In this document: positions 55,871-63,672 of the stretch, piece after piece
Layout: each line of letters opens with the position of its first letter
How positions within the stretch are numbered: the stretch's first letter is position 1
Assembly (NCBI GenBank): GCA_020832585.1
Contig: JAFIEL010000004.1
Coordinates: forward strand, 1-63,672
Direction: 5' to 3'
Origin: Natronohydrobacter sp.
GTDB taxonomy: Bacteria; Pseudomonadota; Alphaproteobacteria; Rhodobacterales; Rhodobacteraceae
Length of the DNA stretch: 63,672 nt
Position numbers and translations under genes: made by a program
The notes under the pieces: model-generated
The model's database searches: none
What the model saw: only the letters and a program-made list of their open reading frames with translations
Told to the model about the DNA's origin: nothing

Positions 55871-57703
55871 GTGCCAGTTCATCGCTTGAGCAGATTACCA
55901 GCTATCCGGGTCACAACTGTCTCGGCCGTATCGCTGGTGGTTGGCATCATGCTCAGCCCGGTCCCGGCAGTGGCATTCGATACGCTTGAATTCCGGGTGC
56001 AAGGGGGCGACGCGGCTCTGGAAACCGCCCTGCAACGTGCCTCGCTGCTGCAGGCCGCGCGCAGCGAAGGTGTGACCGATCCATTCGAAGTCTATTCTAT
56101 CGCGCGCGCCGAATACGGGCAATTGATCGGCATCTTCTACGAACAGGGCTATTACGCGCCCGTGATTTCGGTCCAGATCGACGGTCGCGAGGCTGCGGAC
56201 ATATCGCCACTGACGCCGCCAGGCACTGTGCGCCAGATCGATGTGATCCTGACCCCCGGCCCGGCCTTCGTCTTTGGACGCACGCAGCTTGACCCTGTCG
56301 CAGCGGGCACGACCCTACCCGCTGGTTTTGCCACAGGCGAAATCGCGCGCTCGACTGTGATCCTCGACGCGACCGGCGAGGCAGTCGATGGCTGGCGCGA
56401 TCAGGGCCATGCCAGGGCCGCACCTGTCGATCAGCAGATCACTGCACGCCATCCGGGCAACACACTTGATGTTGCGGTCCAGATTGCTCCCGGTCCGCGG
56501 CTGCGCTTCGGCGAATTGCGCCCCGAGGGTCATGTCCGCACCCGCACGGCCCGCATCCACAAGATCGCAGGCCTGCCCACGGGCGAAGTCTACTCGCCGC
56601 GCGAGATCCAGCGCGCCGCAGAGCGGTTGCGCCGCACCGGCACCTTTTCGTCTGTTGCGCTGCGAGATGCGGAAAGCAACAACCCCGATGGCACAATCGA
56701 CATCAACGCCGCGCTCGTGGAAGCCCCGATGCGGCGGATCGGGGCGTCAATCGAATTTGACACCGAAAGTGGCGGCAAACTCGGTGCTTTCTGGCTGCAT
56801 CGCAATCTTCTGGGCGGGGCAGAACGTTTCCGTATCGAGGGCACGGTCGGTGGCATCGGCGCGCGCAGTGGCAAGCTCGATTACAAGCTTGGGCTGGAAT
56901 ATGCCCGCCCCGCGACCCTGACGCCGGAAACGACCCTGAAACTCGGTGCGCTGATCGAGACCGAGAACGAATCCGATTTCGAGGCCCGCCGCCTGCGACT
57001 CGATCTGGGGCTTGAACACCGCTACAGCGACACACTCACCTTCAGCGGCGGCATCGGTTTTCTGGCCGAGCGCGCCGATTTCGGGCCCGGCTTCGCGATC
57101 CGGCGCGATTACCGGCTGATGCTGTTGCCGCTTGCAGCAACATGGGACCGACGCGACAGTGACCGCAACCCGACGCGCGGGTTCTTTGTGCAAAGCGAAC
57201 TCATGCCTTTCCTTGGCCTGAAAGGCACGGATAGCGGCGCGCGGATCACCGCCGACGCGCGCGCCTATCGGGGCTTTGGCGACGATAACCGTTTCGTGCT
57301 CGCCGGGCGCGCACAGCTTGGCGCAATCCTTGGCGCCGAGATTGATCGCACCCCGCGCGATTTCCTGTTCTATTCGGGGGGTGGCGGCAGCGTGCGCGGC
57401 CAGCCCTTCCGCTCACTCGGTGTCGATGTGGGCGGCGTGCGTTCGGGCGGCAAGGGGTTTGCAGCACTCTCGGGCGAAATGCGGACGCGGGCCACCGACA
57501 CGATAGGTCTCGTGGCCTTTGCCGATGCGGGCTATGTCTCTCAGGGCACATTCTCCGGCCCCTCCGACTGGCATGCCGGCGCGGGGCTTGGCGTGCGCTA
57601 TGACACACCCATCGGCCCGCTCAGACTGGATGTCGGCTACCCCGTGGCAGGCAGCACAGGCCGCGGCTTCCAGCTTTACCTTGGCATCGGACAGGCGTTC
57701 TGA
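55871..57703 (+). CDS. tamA: TamA, outer-membrane assembly factor (BamA-family)
   Basis: This 610-residue protein has a signal peptide (residues about 1-34, cut after PVPAVA), POTRA-type domains (residues about 35-260) and a 16-strand Omp85 barrel (GVDVGGVRSGGKGF, loop 6 region SGGGGSVRGQPF, final strand GFQLYLGIGQAF ending in Phe). With TamB it helps insert outer-membrane proteins. The GTG at 55871 is preferred since AAGGA lies 7 bp upstream; the frame extends to an earlier ATG at 55823. tamB starts in the last base of its stop (TGATG). Confidence 0.88.
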   Translation: MPVHRLSRLPAIRVTTVSAVSLVVGIMLSPVPAVAFDTLEFRVQGGDAALETALQRASLLQAARSEGVTDPFEVYSIARAEYGQLIGIFYEQGYYAPVISVQIDGREAADISPLTPPGTVRQIDVILTPGPAFVFGRTQLDPVAAGTTLPAGFATGEIARSTVILDATGEAVDGWRDQGHARAAPVDQQITARHPGNTLDVAVQIAPGPRLRFGELRPEGHVRTRTARIHKIAGLPTGEVYSPREIQRAAERLRRTGTFSSVALRDAESNNPDGTIDINAALVEAPMRRIGASIEFDTESGGKLGAFWLHRNLLGGAERFRIEGTVGGIGARSGKLDYKLGLEYARPATLTPETTLKLGALIETENESDFEARRLRLDLGLEHRYSDTLTFSGGIGFLAERADFGPGFAIRRDYRLMLLPLAATWDRRDSDRNPTRGFFVQSELMPFLGLKGTDSGARITADARAYRGFGDDNRFVLAGRAQLGAILGAEIDRTPRDFLFYSGGGGSVRGQPFRSLGVDVGGVRSGGKGFAALSGEMRTRATDTIGLVAFADAGYVSQGTFSGPSDWHAGAGLGVRYDTPIGPLRLDVGYPVAGSTGRGFQLYLGIGQAF

Positions 57704-60700
57704 TGCGGGTGCTGCGCTTCTTTCCGGCCCTGCTTGTCTGCCTCTCGCTGATCCTGCCGTCCGCCTCGCAGGCGCAGGACTTGGAAGGATTGCTGCCGCG
57801 TGCGGGCGAAAGCGACGCGGGCTATCTGACCCGTCTGATACAGGACAGCCTCTCGGGCGCAGGTCGCGAAGTGCGTCTTGGCGGCTTTCGCGGTGCGCTT
57901 TCCTCGCGCGCGACCTTCGATCAGATGTCCATCGAGGATGAGATCGGCGTCTGGATGCTGGTTGAAGACGCGGCGCTGCAGTGGAACCGCTCTGCCCTGT
58001 TCCAGCGCCGCATCGAGATTGCAGAGATTTCCGCTCGCCGCGTCACCATCCTGCGCGCCCCGGTCAGCGATGACGACGACGCAAGCGACGAGTTGTTCAC
58101 GCTGCCGCGCTTCGAATTGCCGGAACTGCCGGTCTCGGTCAATCTGGATCAGATGCAGATCGACGAGGTGATCTTTGGCCCCGATGTTCTGGGCGAGCCG
58201 TTGCGCGCCAGTATCCGGGGCAATGCTGCCCTTGCAGATGGCGAAGGCACGGCCACCCTTCGGATCGAACGCATCGACGAAATAGAGGGGCTGATCCGGC
58301 TTGATGCAGCCTTCTCCAACGCAACCCGCATCCTGTCGCTGGACCTGTCCGCCGAAGAAGACGCAGGCGGCCTTGCTGTCTCGCTGCTCGATATCCCCGA
58401 TGCGCCCTCTGCCGCGCTGACCATCGCGGGCGAAGGGCCGATTTCGGATTTCACCGCAGGGATCACGCTGGCAACCGATGGCGTGCCGCGCGTCGAGGGC
58501 GAATTCCAGTTTCAGACCACGCAACCCGGCGTGGCTCAGGCTGTGCGGCTGGACCTGAGCGGCGATCTGCGCCCGCTGCTGGACGCAGAGTTTCACCCGT
58601 TTTTCGGCCCGCAAAGCCGTTTGCGCACACAGGCCCGCCGTTTCGAGGATGGACGCCTGCGGCTTGACGATCTTGATATCGAGACCCAGAAACTTGCGCT
58701 TAGCGGGCGGTTCTATCTGGGCGCGGACCGGTTGCCCGAACTGATCGACCTGCGCGGGCGCGTCGAAGACCCGGCAGGCGATCGCGTTCTTCTGCCCGTT
58801 GCCGGAGCGCGCACCAGTATCGAGAGCGCCAATCTGCGGCTGGGCTTCGATGCTGCCGTGAATGAAGACTGGGAACTGGTCCTTGATCTGCTGGGTTTCG
58901 ACAACGATGATTTCAGGGTCGAAAGCCTCTTTGTCAACGGGATCGGACGGATCACCTCGGACGGGTTCGGCGAAGATATCGACGTGATCGACGCCCTGAT
59001 CGACTTCACGGCACTCGGCCTTGCCGCCGCAGATCCGGGGCTGAACGAAGCACTTGGCAATTCTGTCACCGGCTCTGCCTCACTCATCTGGCGCGAGGGG
59101 CGGCCCCTGCTTCTGCCCGGCTTCCTGCTTGAAGGACGCGATTACGCGCTCAATGGCCGCGCGCGTCTGGACGATGGCGTTATTTTTGCCAATGCGCAGG
59201 GCCAGTTTCGCGATGTCTCGCGCCTGTCCACGCTGGCCGGACGCCCGCTTTCGGGCGCTGTCACAGCGCAGGTCGATGCGACGTTTGGGCCAGAGCGTGA
59301 CAATTTCATGGTCGCAGCCGAAATCGCAGGGCAGGATCTGACGCTGGATCAGGCGGAACTGGACGCACTGCTGTCAGGCCGCAGCCAGATCACGATTGAC
59401 GCCCATGGTGCCGATGGCACAATCTCACTGCGCCGGCTGCAGGCCGAAGCCCGCAGCCTGCGCACCGATCTGCGCGGCACGATCACCAGCACCGATATCG
59501 ACCTGCGCGGCGAAGTCGATTTCACCGATATCGCCGTGCTGGGAAATGGCTTTGGCGGCGCGCTCGATGCGCAGATCGCCCTGCACGGCCCGCGTGAGGC
59601 TGAGCGCCTGACGCTGGAGGCCGTGGCGCGGAACCTGACCGTCGGGCAAGAGGACGTGAACCGCCTGCTGCGCGGTGACACACGGCTGGCGCTGGAGGGG
59701 CAGCGCGACGGCGCAGCCTTTGACCTTGCAAGCCTTACCCTGTCCAACAGCGCCCTGCAGGCCAGCGCCGAAGGGCGCTACGATCCGGGCGCCTCACGCC
59801 TTGCCCTGCGGACAACCCTGCCCGATCTGGCTGCGATCCGGCCGGGTCTGGGCGGGCGCATCACCGCAGACGCGACCCTGCGCGAGGACGGAGACACACG
59901 CCAAGTCACGCTTGACGCCGTGGCCAATAACCTGCGCCTTGGTGCAGCGGCGGCCGATAATCTGCTGGCAGGCACGCACCGGCTGAACGCCAGACTGACG
60001 CAGCGCCCCGATGAAATCCTGCTGGACTCGCTTGCCGTGGCGGGATCACAACTGAATGGCACGGTCACAGGCCGCATCGCGGATAACCGCCCTGAACTGC
60101 AAATCGACGCGCGTCTGAACAATCTCGCCGTTCTGGTGCCGGGCATCACTGGTCCGGTCTCGCTTTCGGGCAGTGCGCGCGACACGGGCGGGGCCTATGC
60201 GCTGGACCTTGGCATCAACGGCCCTGCCAGTCTGACAGCGCAGGTCACAGGCAGCATCACCCCCGACATGACCGGCAATCTGCGCGCAACAGGCAGCACG
60301 GATCTCGCACTGATCAACCCAAGGCTGGAGCCGCGCTCGATTCAGGGCCCGGCACGGTTCGACGTTACGCTGAACGGCCCGCTGGCGCTATCGTCGCTGC
60401 GCGGCACCGCAGAAGTGACGGATGCGACATTGGTCCTGCCCCGCAACAACCTGCGAATCACCGATATCGCCGCTACTGCCCAGCTTGAAGGGCCGCGCAG
60501 CAGGGTCACAGTGCGCGGTCGCGCAGCCACAGGCGGCACCGTCGCGCTGGATGGCGACATCACGCTCGGCCAGCCCATTACTGGCGATCTGCGCGCCACC
60601 CTGAACGACTTGCGCATCGTCAATCCGCAGCTATTTGAAACTGCCGTCTCGGGCAATGTCGCGATCTCAGGCAATCTGACCCAGGGGCCGAATATCACAG

Positions 60701-61560
60701 GGGCGCTCTCGCTCGACCGAACTGAAGTCCGCATCCCGCGCGTGGGTCTGGCCAGTCGTGGTTACATTCCACCCAATATCACACATCAAAACGACACCGC
60801 CCCCGTGCGCACCACCCGCGATCGTGCCGGGATTTTCGCGGGCGAGACCTTTGGCCGACAACCCAATCCGGCCAGACTGGATATCAACATTGACGCGCCC
60901 AGCCGGATTTTCATTCGCGGCCGTGGGCTGGATGCGGAACTTGGCGGCGCTCTGCGCCTGACTGGCACGACAGCCGATGTGATCCCCATCGGCCAGTTCG
61001 GCCTGATCCGGGGGCGGCTTGATCTGTTGGGCAACCGCTTCACCCTGAACGAGGGTTTTGCCAGCCTTGAAGGCGATTTCGTGCCCTATGTGCGCCTGAT
61101 CGCTTCGACCGAACGAACAGGCGTCACAGCGCGAATCGTGCTCGAAGGCCGCGCCGACGCGCCCGAAATCAGGTTTGAATCCACCCCTGAACTGCCACAG
61201 GAAGAAGTCGTCTCGCTCTTGCTGTTCGGGCGCGGTTTCGAGACGCTCTCACTCTTGCAGGCCGCGCAACTGGCCTCTTCCCTCGCCACCTTGTCAGGCC
61301 GCAGCGAAGGCATTTTCGAGCGGCTGCGCCGGAATACCGGTCTTGATGATCTGGATGTCCGCACCGATGAGGATGGTGAAACCTCGATCCGGCTGGGGCG
61401 GTACCTGACCGAGAACATCTATACCGATGTCGAAGTCAGCCCGCAGGGACGCAGTGAATTGTCCATCAATATCGACCTGTCCCCCTCGCTGACCGCACGC
61501 GGGCGCGTCGACAATCAAGGCCGCGCCAGTGTCGGCCTGTTCTTTGAACGCGATTACTGA
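57703..61560 (+). CDS. tamB: TamB, translocation and assembly module protein
   Basis: This 1285-residue protein has an N-terminal signal-anchor and a long repetitive beta-helical region, ending with the DUF490-type C-terminal domain (residues about 930-1285; LIASTERTGVTARIVLEGRA, SLLLFGRGFETLSLLQAAQL). It spans the periplasm and works with TamA. It overlaps the tamA stop codon by one base. Confidence 0.93.
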   Translation: MRVLRFFPALLVCLSLILPSASQAQDLEGLLPRAGESDAGYLTRLIQDSLSGAGREVRLGGFRGALSSRATFDQMSIEDEIGVWMLVEDAALQWNRSALFQRRIEIAEISARRVTILRAPVSDDDDASDELFTLPRFELPELPVSVNLDQMQIDEVIFGPDVLGEPLRASIRGNAALADGEGTATLRIERIDEIEGLIRLDAAFSNATRILSLDLSAEEDAGGLAVSLLDIPDAPSAALTIAGEGPISDFTAGITLATDGVPRVEGEFQFQTTQPGVAQAVRLDLSGDLRPLLDAEFHPFFGPQSRLRTQARRFEDGRLRLDDLDIETQKLALSGRFYLGADRLPELIDLRGRVEDPAGDRVLLPVAGARTSIESANLRLGFDAAVNEDWELVLDLLGFDNDDFRVESLFVNGIGRITSDGFGEDIDVIDALIDFTALGLAAADPGLNEALGNSVTGSASLIWREGRPLLLPGFLLEGRDYALNGRARLDDGVIFANAQGQFRDVSRLSTLAGRPLSGAVTAQVDATFGPERDNFMVAAEIAGQDLTLDQAELDALLSGRSQITIDAHGADGTISLRRLQAEARSLRTDLRGTITSTDIDLRGEVDFTDIAVLGNGFGGALDAQIALHGPREAERLTLEAVARNLTVGQEDVNRLLRGDTRLALEGQRDGAAFDLASLTLSNSALQASAEGRYDPGASRLALRTTLPDLAAIRPGLGGRITADATLREDGDTRQVTLDAVANNLRLGAAAADNLLAGTHRLNARLTQRPDEILLDSLAVAGSQLNGTVTGRIADNRPELQIDARLNNLAVLVPGITGPVSLSGSARDTGGAYALDLGINGPASLTAQVTGSITPDMTGNLRATGSTDLALINPRLEPRSIQGPARFDVTLNGPLALSSLRGTAEVTDATLVLPRNNLRITDIAATAQLEGPRSRVTVRGRAATGGTVALDGDITLGQPITGDLRATLNDLRIVNPQLFETAVSGNVAISGNLTQGPNITGALSLDRTEVRIPRVGLASRGYIPPNITHQNDTAPVRTTRDRAGIFAGETFGRQPNPARLDINIDAPSRIFIRGRGLDAELGGALRLTGTTADVIPIGQFGLIRGRLDLLGNRFTLNEGFASLEGDFVPYVRLIASTERTGVTARIVLEGRADAPEIRFESTPELPQEEVVSLLLFGRGFETLSLLQAAQLASSLATLSGRSEGIFERLRRNTGLDDLDVRTDEDGETSIRLGRYLTENIYTDVEVSPQGRSELSINIDLSPSLTARGRVDNQGRASVGLFFERDY

Positions 61561-61571
61561 AGGGACATCCC

Positions 61572-62186
61572 ATGATCCGCATTGACCAGACAGACGGCCT
61601 CTGGACCCTGACACTTGCCCGCCCCGACAAGGCGAACTCGCTGACAGCGGCCATGTTGGAGCAATTATGCGAAGCCGTCGATGCCGCGACGCAGGCACAA
61701 GCCCGCGCGTTGATCCTGACCGGCGAGGGCCGCGTTTTCAGTGCCGGGGCCGATCTTGACGAAGCCCGCGCAGGTCTTGCAACTTCGCCACTATGGGAAG
61801 ATCTCTCGGGCCGGATCGCGCGCGCTGAATGTCTGACAATTGCGGCGCTGAACGGCACCTTGGCCGGGGGTGCCTTCGGGATGGCGCTGGCCTGCGATAT
61901 CCGGCTGGCGGTCCCGGATGCACGATTCTTCTATCCGGTAATGAAACTGGGCTTTCTGCCACAGCCCTCTGACCCTGCGCGCATGGCGGCGCTGATCGGA
62001 CCGGCACGGGCAAAGATGATCCTGATGGCAGGTGCGCGAATCCCTGCCGAAGAGGCGCTGAACTGGGGCCTGATCGACCGTATCCTCCCCTCGGACCAAC
62101 TTCTTGGCGAAGCGCACGCGCTATGTTCCGACGCGGCGTCAGCACATATCGCACATATTGCCGCGATCAAACGTCTGATCCCGTGA
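61572..62186 (+). CDS. Short enoyl-CoA hydratase/isomerase family protein
   Basis: This 204-residue crotonase-fold protein has the oxyanion-hole turn in FSAGADLDEARAGL and LNGTLAGGAFGMALACDIRL. It lacks about 50-60 residues of the usual C-terminal helical tail (family about 260), so it may be incomplete in function or a distinct short clade. It lies 11 bp after tamB. Confidence 0.83.
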   Translation: MIRIDQTDGLWTLTLARPDKANSLTAAMLEQLCEAVDAATQAQARALILTGEGRVFSAGADLDEARAGLATSPLWEDLSGRIARAECLTIAALNGTLAGGAFGMALACDIRLAVPDARFFYPVMKLGFLPQPSDPARMAALIGPARAKMILMAGARIPAEEALNWGLIDRILPSDQLLGEAHALCSDAASAHIAHIAAIKRLIP

Positions 62187-62230
62187 CAATCCGCTTTGCT
62201 GCATGGCTTTGACAGGATATTCACAACGCC

Positions 62231-62584
62231 ATGCAGGCTCTGTTGCGCATATACTTGACACTTGGACTGGCGCTCGCGGTGGCGCTGGCAAGTATCGGGC
62301 ATGTCCAGGCCCGTCATCAGGTCTATGGCGCGACCACAATGGTCATCTGCACCGGCTACGGGCTGGTTCAGATCACGCTTGATCTGGATGGCGAACCGGT
62401 TGAACTGACCCTTCCCTGCCCCGATTGCACCCTGACAGCAACACCACTTTTGCCAGCGGATACAGGCGCTGTTGGTCTGCAATCGCTGGTCGGACAAGTT
62501 GCCCTGACACCGCATGTCGCAACATTTCACCCTGCCGCCGCGGGCTTCTGGCATCAAAGCCGCGCGCCCCCACGCCCTGCCTGA
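62231..62584 (+). CDS. Small exported or anchored protein with CPDC motif (DUF2946-like)
   Basis: This 117-residue protein has an N-terminal signal-like helix (LLRIYLTLGLALAVALASIG), then MVICTGYGLVQITLDLDG and a CPDC motif near residue 63, with several His. The pattern resembles DUF2946 proteins that occur near copper chaperones. A copper or disulfide role is inferred from the next gene. No clear ribosome site is visible. Confidence 0.65.
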   Translation: MQALLRIYLTLGLALAVALASIGHVQARHQVYGATTMVICTGYGLVQITLDLDGEPVELTLPCPDCTLTATPLLPADTGAVGLQSLVGQVALTPHVATFHPAAAGFWHQSRAPPRPA

Positions 62585-62624
62585 GTTTCCCGACATCCCC
62601 AGAAACCCAGTCAAGGACAATCAC

Positions 62625-63152
62625 ATGAAACGTCTTGCTCTTACCGTAGCTTTCGCTGCGTTCACGGCCCTGCCTGCTGTCGCCTGCGAAGGCATCCACA
62701 TTCATGACGCCTATGCCCGTGCATCTACCGCAATGTCGCAATCGGGTGCGGCCTTCATGCAGATCATCAACCACGGCACAGTCGACCGCCGCCTGATCGG
62801 CGCGCGTTCGGACATCGCCGAACGCGTCGAACTGCACACCCATATCGAGGATGCCGCCGGCGTGATGCGCATGGTCGAAGTCGAAGAGGGCTTCGTAATT
62901 CCTGCCGATGGCGAACACCTGCTGGCAAGGGGCGGTGATCACATCATGTTCCTCGGCCTGACACGCCCGATGCAGCAGGGTGATGAAATCACCGTGACCC
63001 TGATCTTCGAGGAAGGCGACGACATGGACATCGTCATCCCCGTCGATCTGGAACGCATGCCCGCCGCCCATGGGGATCACTCGCACGGTCAGTCTCATGG
63101 CCATTCGCACGGCCACAGCCACGACCATAGCCACGGGCACAGCCACAACTGA
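62625..63152 (+). CDS. PCuAC-type periplasmic copper chaperone with His-rich tail
   Basis: This 175-residue protein has a signal peptide (MKRLALTVAFAAFTALPAVA) and the PCuAC copper-binding pattern (ELHTHIEDAAGVMRM, then GGDHIMFLGL). The second metal position reads HTH where HTM is usual. The last 25-30 residues are a His/Ser/Gly repeat (HGHSHGHSHDH and similar), likely to hold extra Cu or Zn. PCuAC proteins deliver copper to cytochrome oxidase. AAGGA lies upstream of the ATG. It follows the CPDC protein by 40 bp. Confidence 0.87.
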   Translation: MKRLALTVAFAAFTALPAVACEGIHIHDAYARASTAMSQSGAAFMQIINHGTVDRRLIGARSDIAERVELHTHIEDAAGVMRMVEVEEGFVIPADGEHLLARGGDHIMFLGLTRPMQQGDEITVTLIFEEGDDMDIVIPVDLERMPAAHGDHSHGQSHGHSHGHSHDHSHGHSHN

Positions 63153-63172
63153 TCCGCCCTGAAAGCCACGCC

Positions 63173-63672
63173 ATGCGCATCCTCTTTGTCTGTCTGGGCA
63201 ATATCTGCCGGTCACCAAGCGCGCATGGCGTATTTCGCGCGAAAGCGCGCGCAGCAGGGCTATCGGTCACGATTGACAGCGCTGGAACAGGTAGCTGGCA
63301 TATCGGCAATCCCCCGGACAAACGGGCCCTCAAAGCCGCTGCCGCGCGCGGGTATGACCTGTCCGACCTGCGCGCACGGCAACTCACTGCAGCCGATTTC
63401 TCAAACTTCGACCGGCTCTATGCGATGGACCGCAGCAATCTTCGGGCCATAGAAGCCCTGCGCCCCAAGGGGAACACAACGCAAGCGGCCTTGTTTCTTG
63501 ACCTGCTTGGCCAGCCCCAAAGCGATGTGCCCGACCCCTATTACGATAACAGCTTCGATCATATGCTTGACCTGATCGAACGTGGCGCAGATGCGCTGGT
63601 CCAGGATCTCATGCAAAAGGGCGACACTCCGCAAGGAGTGTGGCCCCGGAATAAAACAAAGCTGAAAAAGAC
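63173..63672 (+). CDS. Low-molecular-weight protein-tyrosine phosphatase, cut by window end
   Basis: 166 codons are visible with no stop. The P-loop FVCLGNICRSP has the CX5R motif (Cys7, Arg13), and DPYYD carries the general acid. The family is usually about 150-160 residues, so the frame already exceeds it; the last 20 codons (after VQDLM) are Lys-rich and may be a C-terminal extension. A hairpin (ACACTCC/GGAGTGT, 63624-63641) lies within these codons. Confidence 0.88.
   Translation, partial: MRILFVCLGNICRSPSAHGVFRAKARAAGLSVTIDSAGTGSWHIGNPPDKRALKAAAARGYDLSDLRARQLTAADFSNFDRLYAMDRSNLRAIEALRPKGNTTQAALFLDLLGQPQSDVPDPYYDNSFDHMLDLIERGADALVQDLMQKGDTPQGVWPRNKTKLKK

Noticed and set aside
63080-63150. 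Tandem DNA repeat as a mobile or structural element
   Set aside because: The repetition is explained by the in-frame His/Gly/Ser codons of the PCuAC tail.

Overview
The window (about 62% GC by eye, dense genes, almost no mobile DNA) reads as a chromosomal segment of an alphaproteobacterium of the Rhodobacteraceae/Paracoccaceae. Pointers to this are the petP-petR pair divergent from ilvE, a MipZ division ATPase, malyl-CoA lyase mcl1, Cys-poor L31 and L36, and a Paracoccus-like arrangement of narR divergent from nar genes. It is mostly core genome with several accessory islands. No phage, IS element, CRISPR array or plasmid gene was seen.

Region by region. 1-8.1 kb: nitrate respiration. A single-domain Usp, two NarK-type transporters and the start of narG run leftward from a perfect FNR-type box. 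A NarR-like CRP/FNR regulator, a SulP permease and a two-domain Usp run rightward. 8.1-10.8 kb: a strange G/C homopolymer palindrome, then a dimethylglycine/sarcosine dehydrogenase-like flavoprotein. 11-17.6 kb: flagellar genes motB-flgE-flgK-flgL-flgI, with a divergent SLT-domain lipoprotein. 17.8-22.5 kb: an unannotated 57-codon ORF, then mipZ, rpmE, rplS, rplT, rpmI, a small membrane protein and pyk, all leftward. 22.5-25 kb: a DUF1244 protein and an RTX-like repeat protein. 25-31 kb: dgcN-dgcA-ilvD-dat (D-amino-acid and branched-chain metabolism), divergent from mcl1. 31-34.5 kb: dnaE. 34.7-39.4 kb: a four-gene BMP-type ABC transporter. 39.4-45.3 kb: two small exported proteins, an SDR dehydrogenase, an HD hydrolase, hemF, panC-panB, dgkA and rpmJ. 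45.3-51.9 kb: tRNA-Val(GAC), an N-formylglutamate amidohydrolase-like gene, a long Na+/H+ antiporter fused to a cyclic-nucleotide-binding-like domain, a GST, ilvE and petP-petR. 52-63.7 kb: pnp, ahcY, tamA-tamB, a short enoyl-CoA hydratase, two copper-related exported proteins, and a low-molecular-weight phosphatase cut by the window end.

How the genes work together. The left end is an oxygen- and nitrate-controlled respiratory locus in which stress proteins and an anion transporter flank the nitrate genes. The middle couples D-glutamate and D-amino-acid recycling with branched-chain biosynthesis and glyoxylate/acetyl-CoA chemistry. The right end carries housekeeping, outer-membrane assembly (TamAB) and copper delivery genes.

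The most unusual signals are these: a palindrome that exactly fills the spacer of the petP promoter; perfect or near-perfect -10 boxes 7-10 bp before start codons, suggesting leaderless mRNAs; a G/C homopolymer palindrome; a small ORF tail-to-tail with mipZ; a palindromic repeat that supplies the hemF stop codon; and the antiporter-cNBD fusion. I found nothing that I can firmly call a wholly new system. All assignments come from reading the sequence and from memory of protein families, without database searches.
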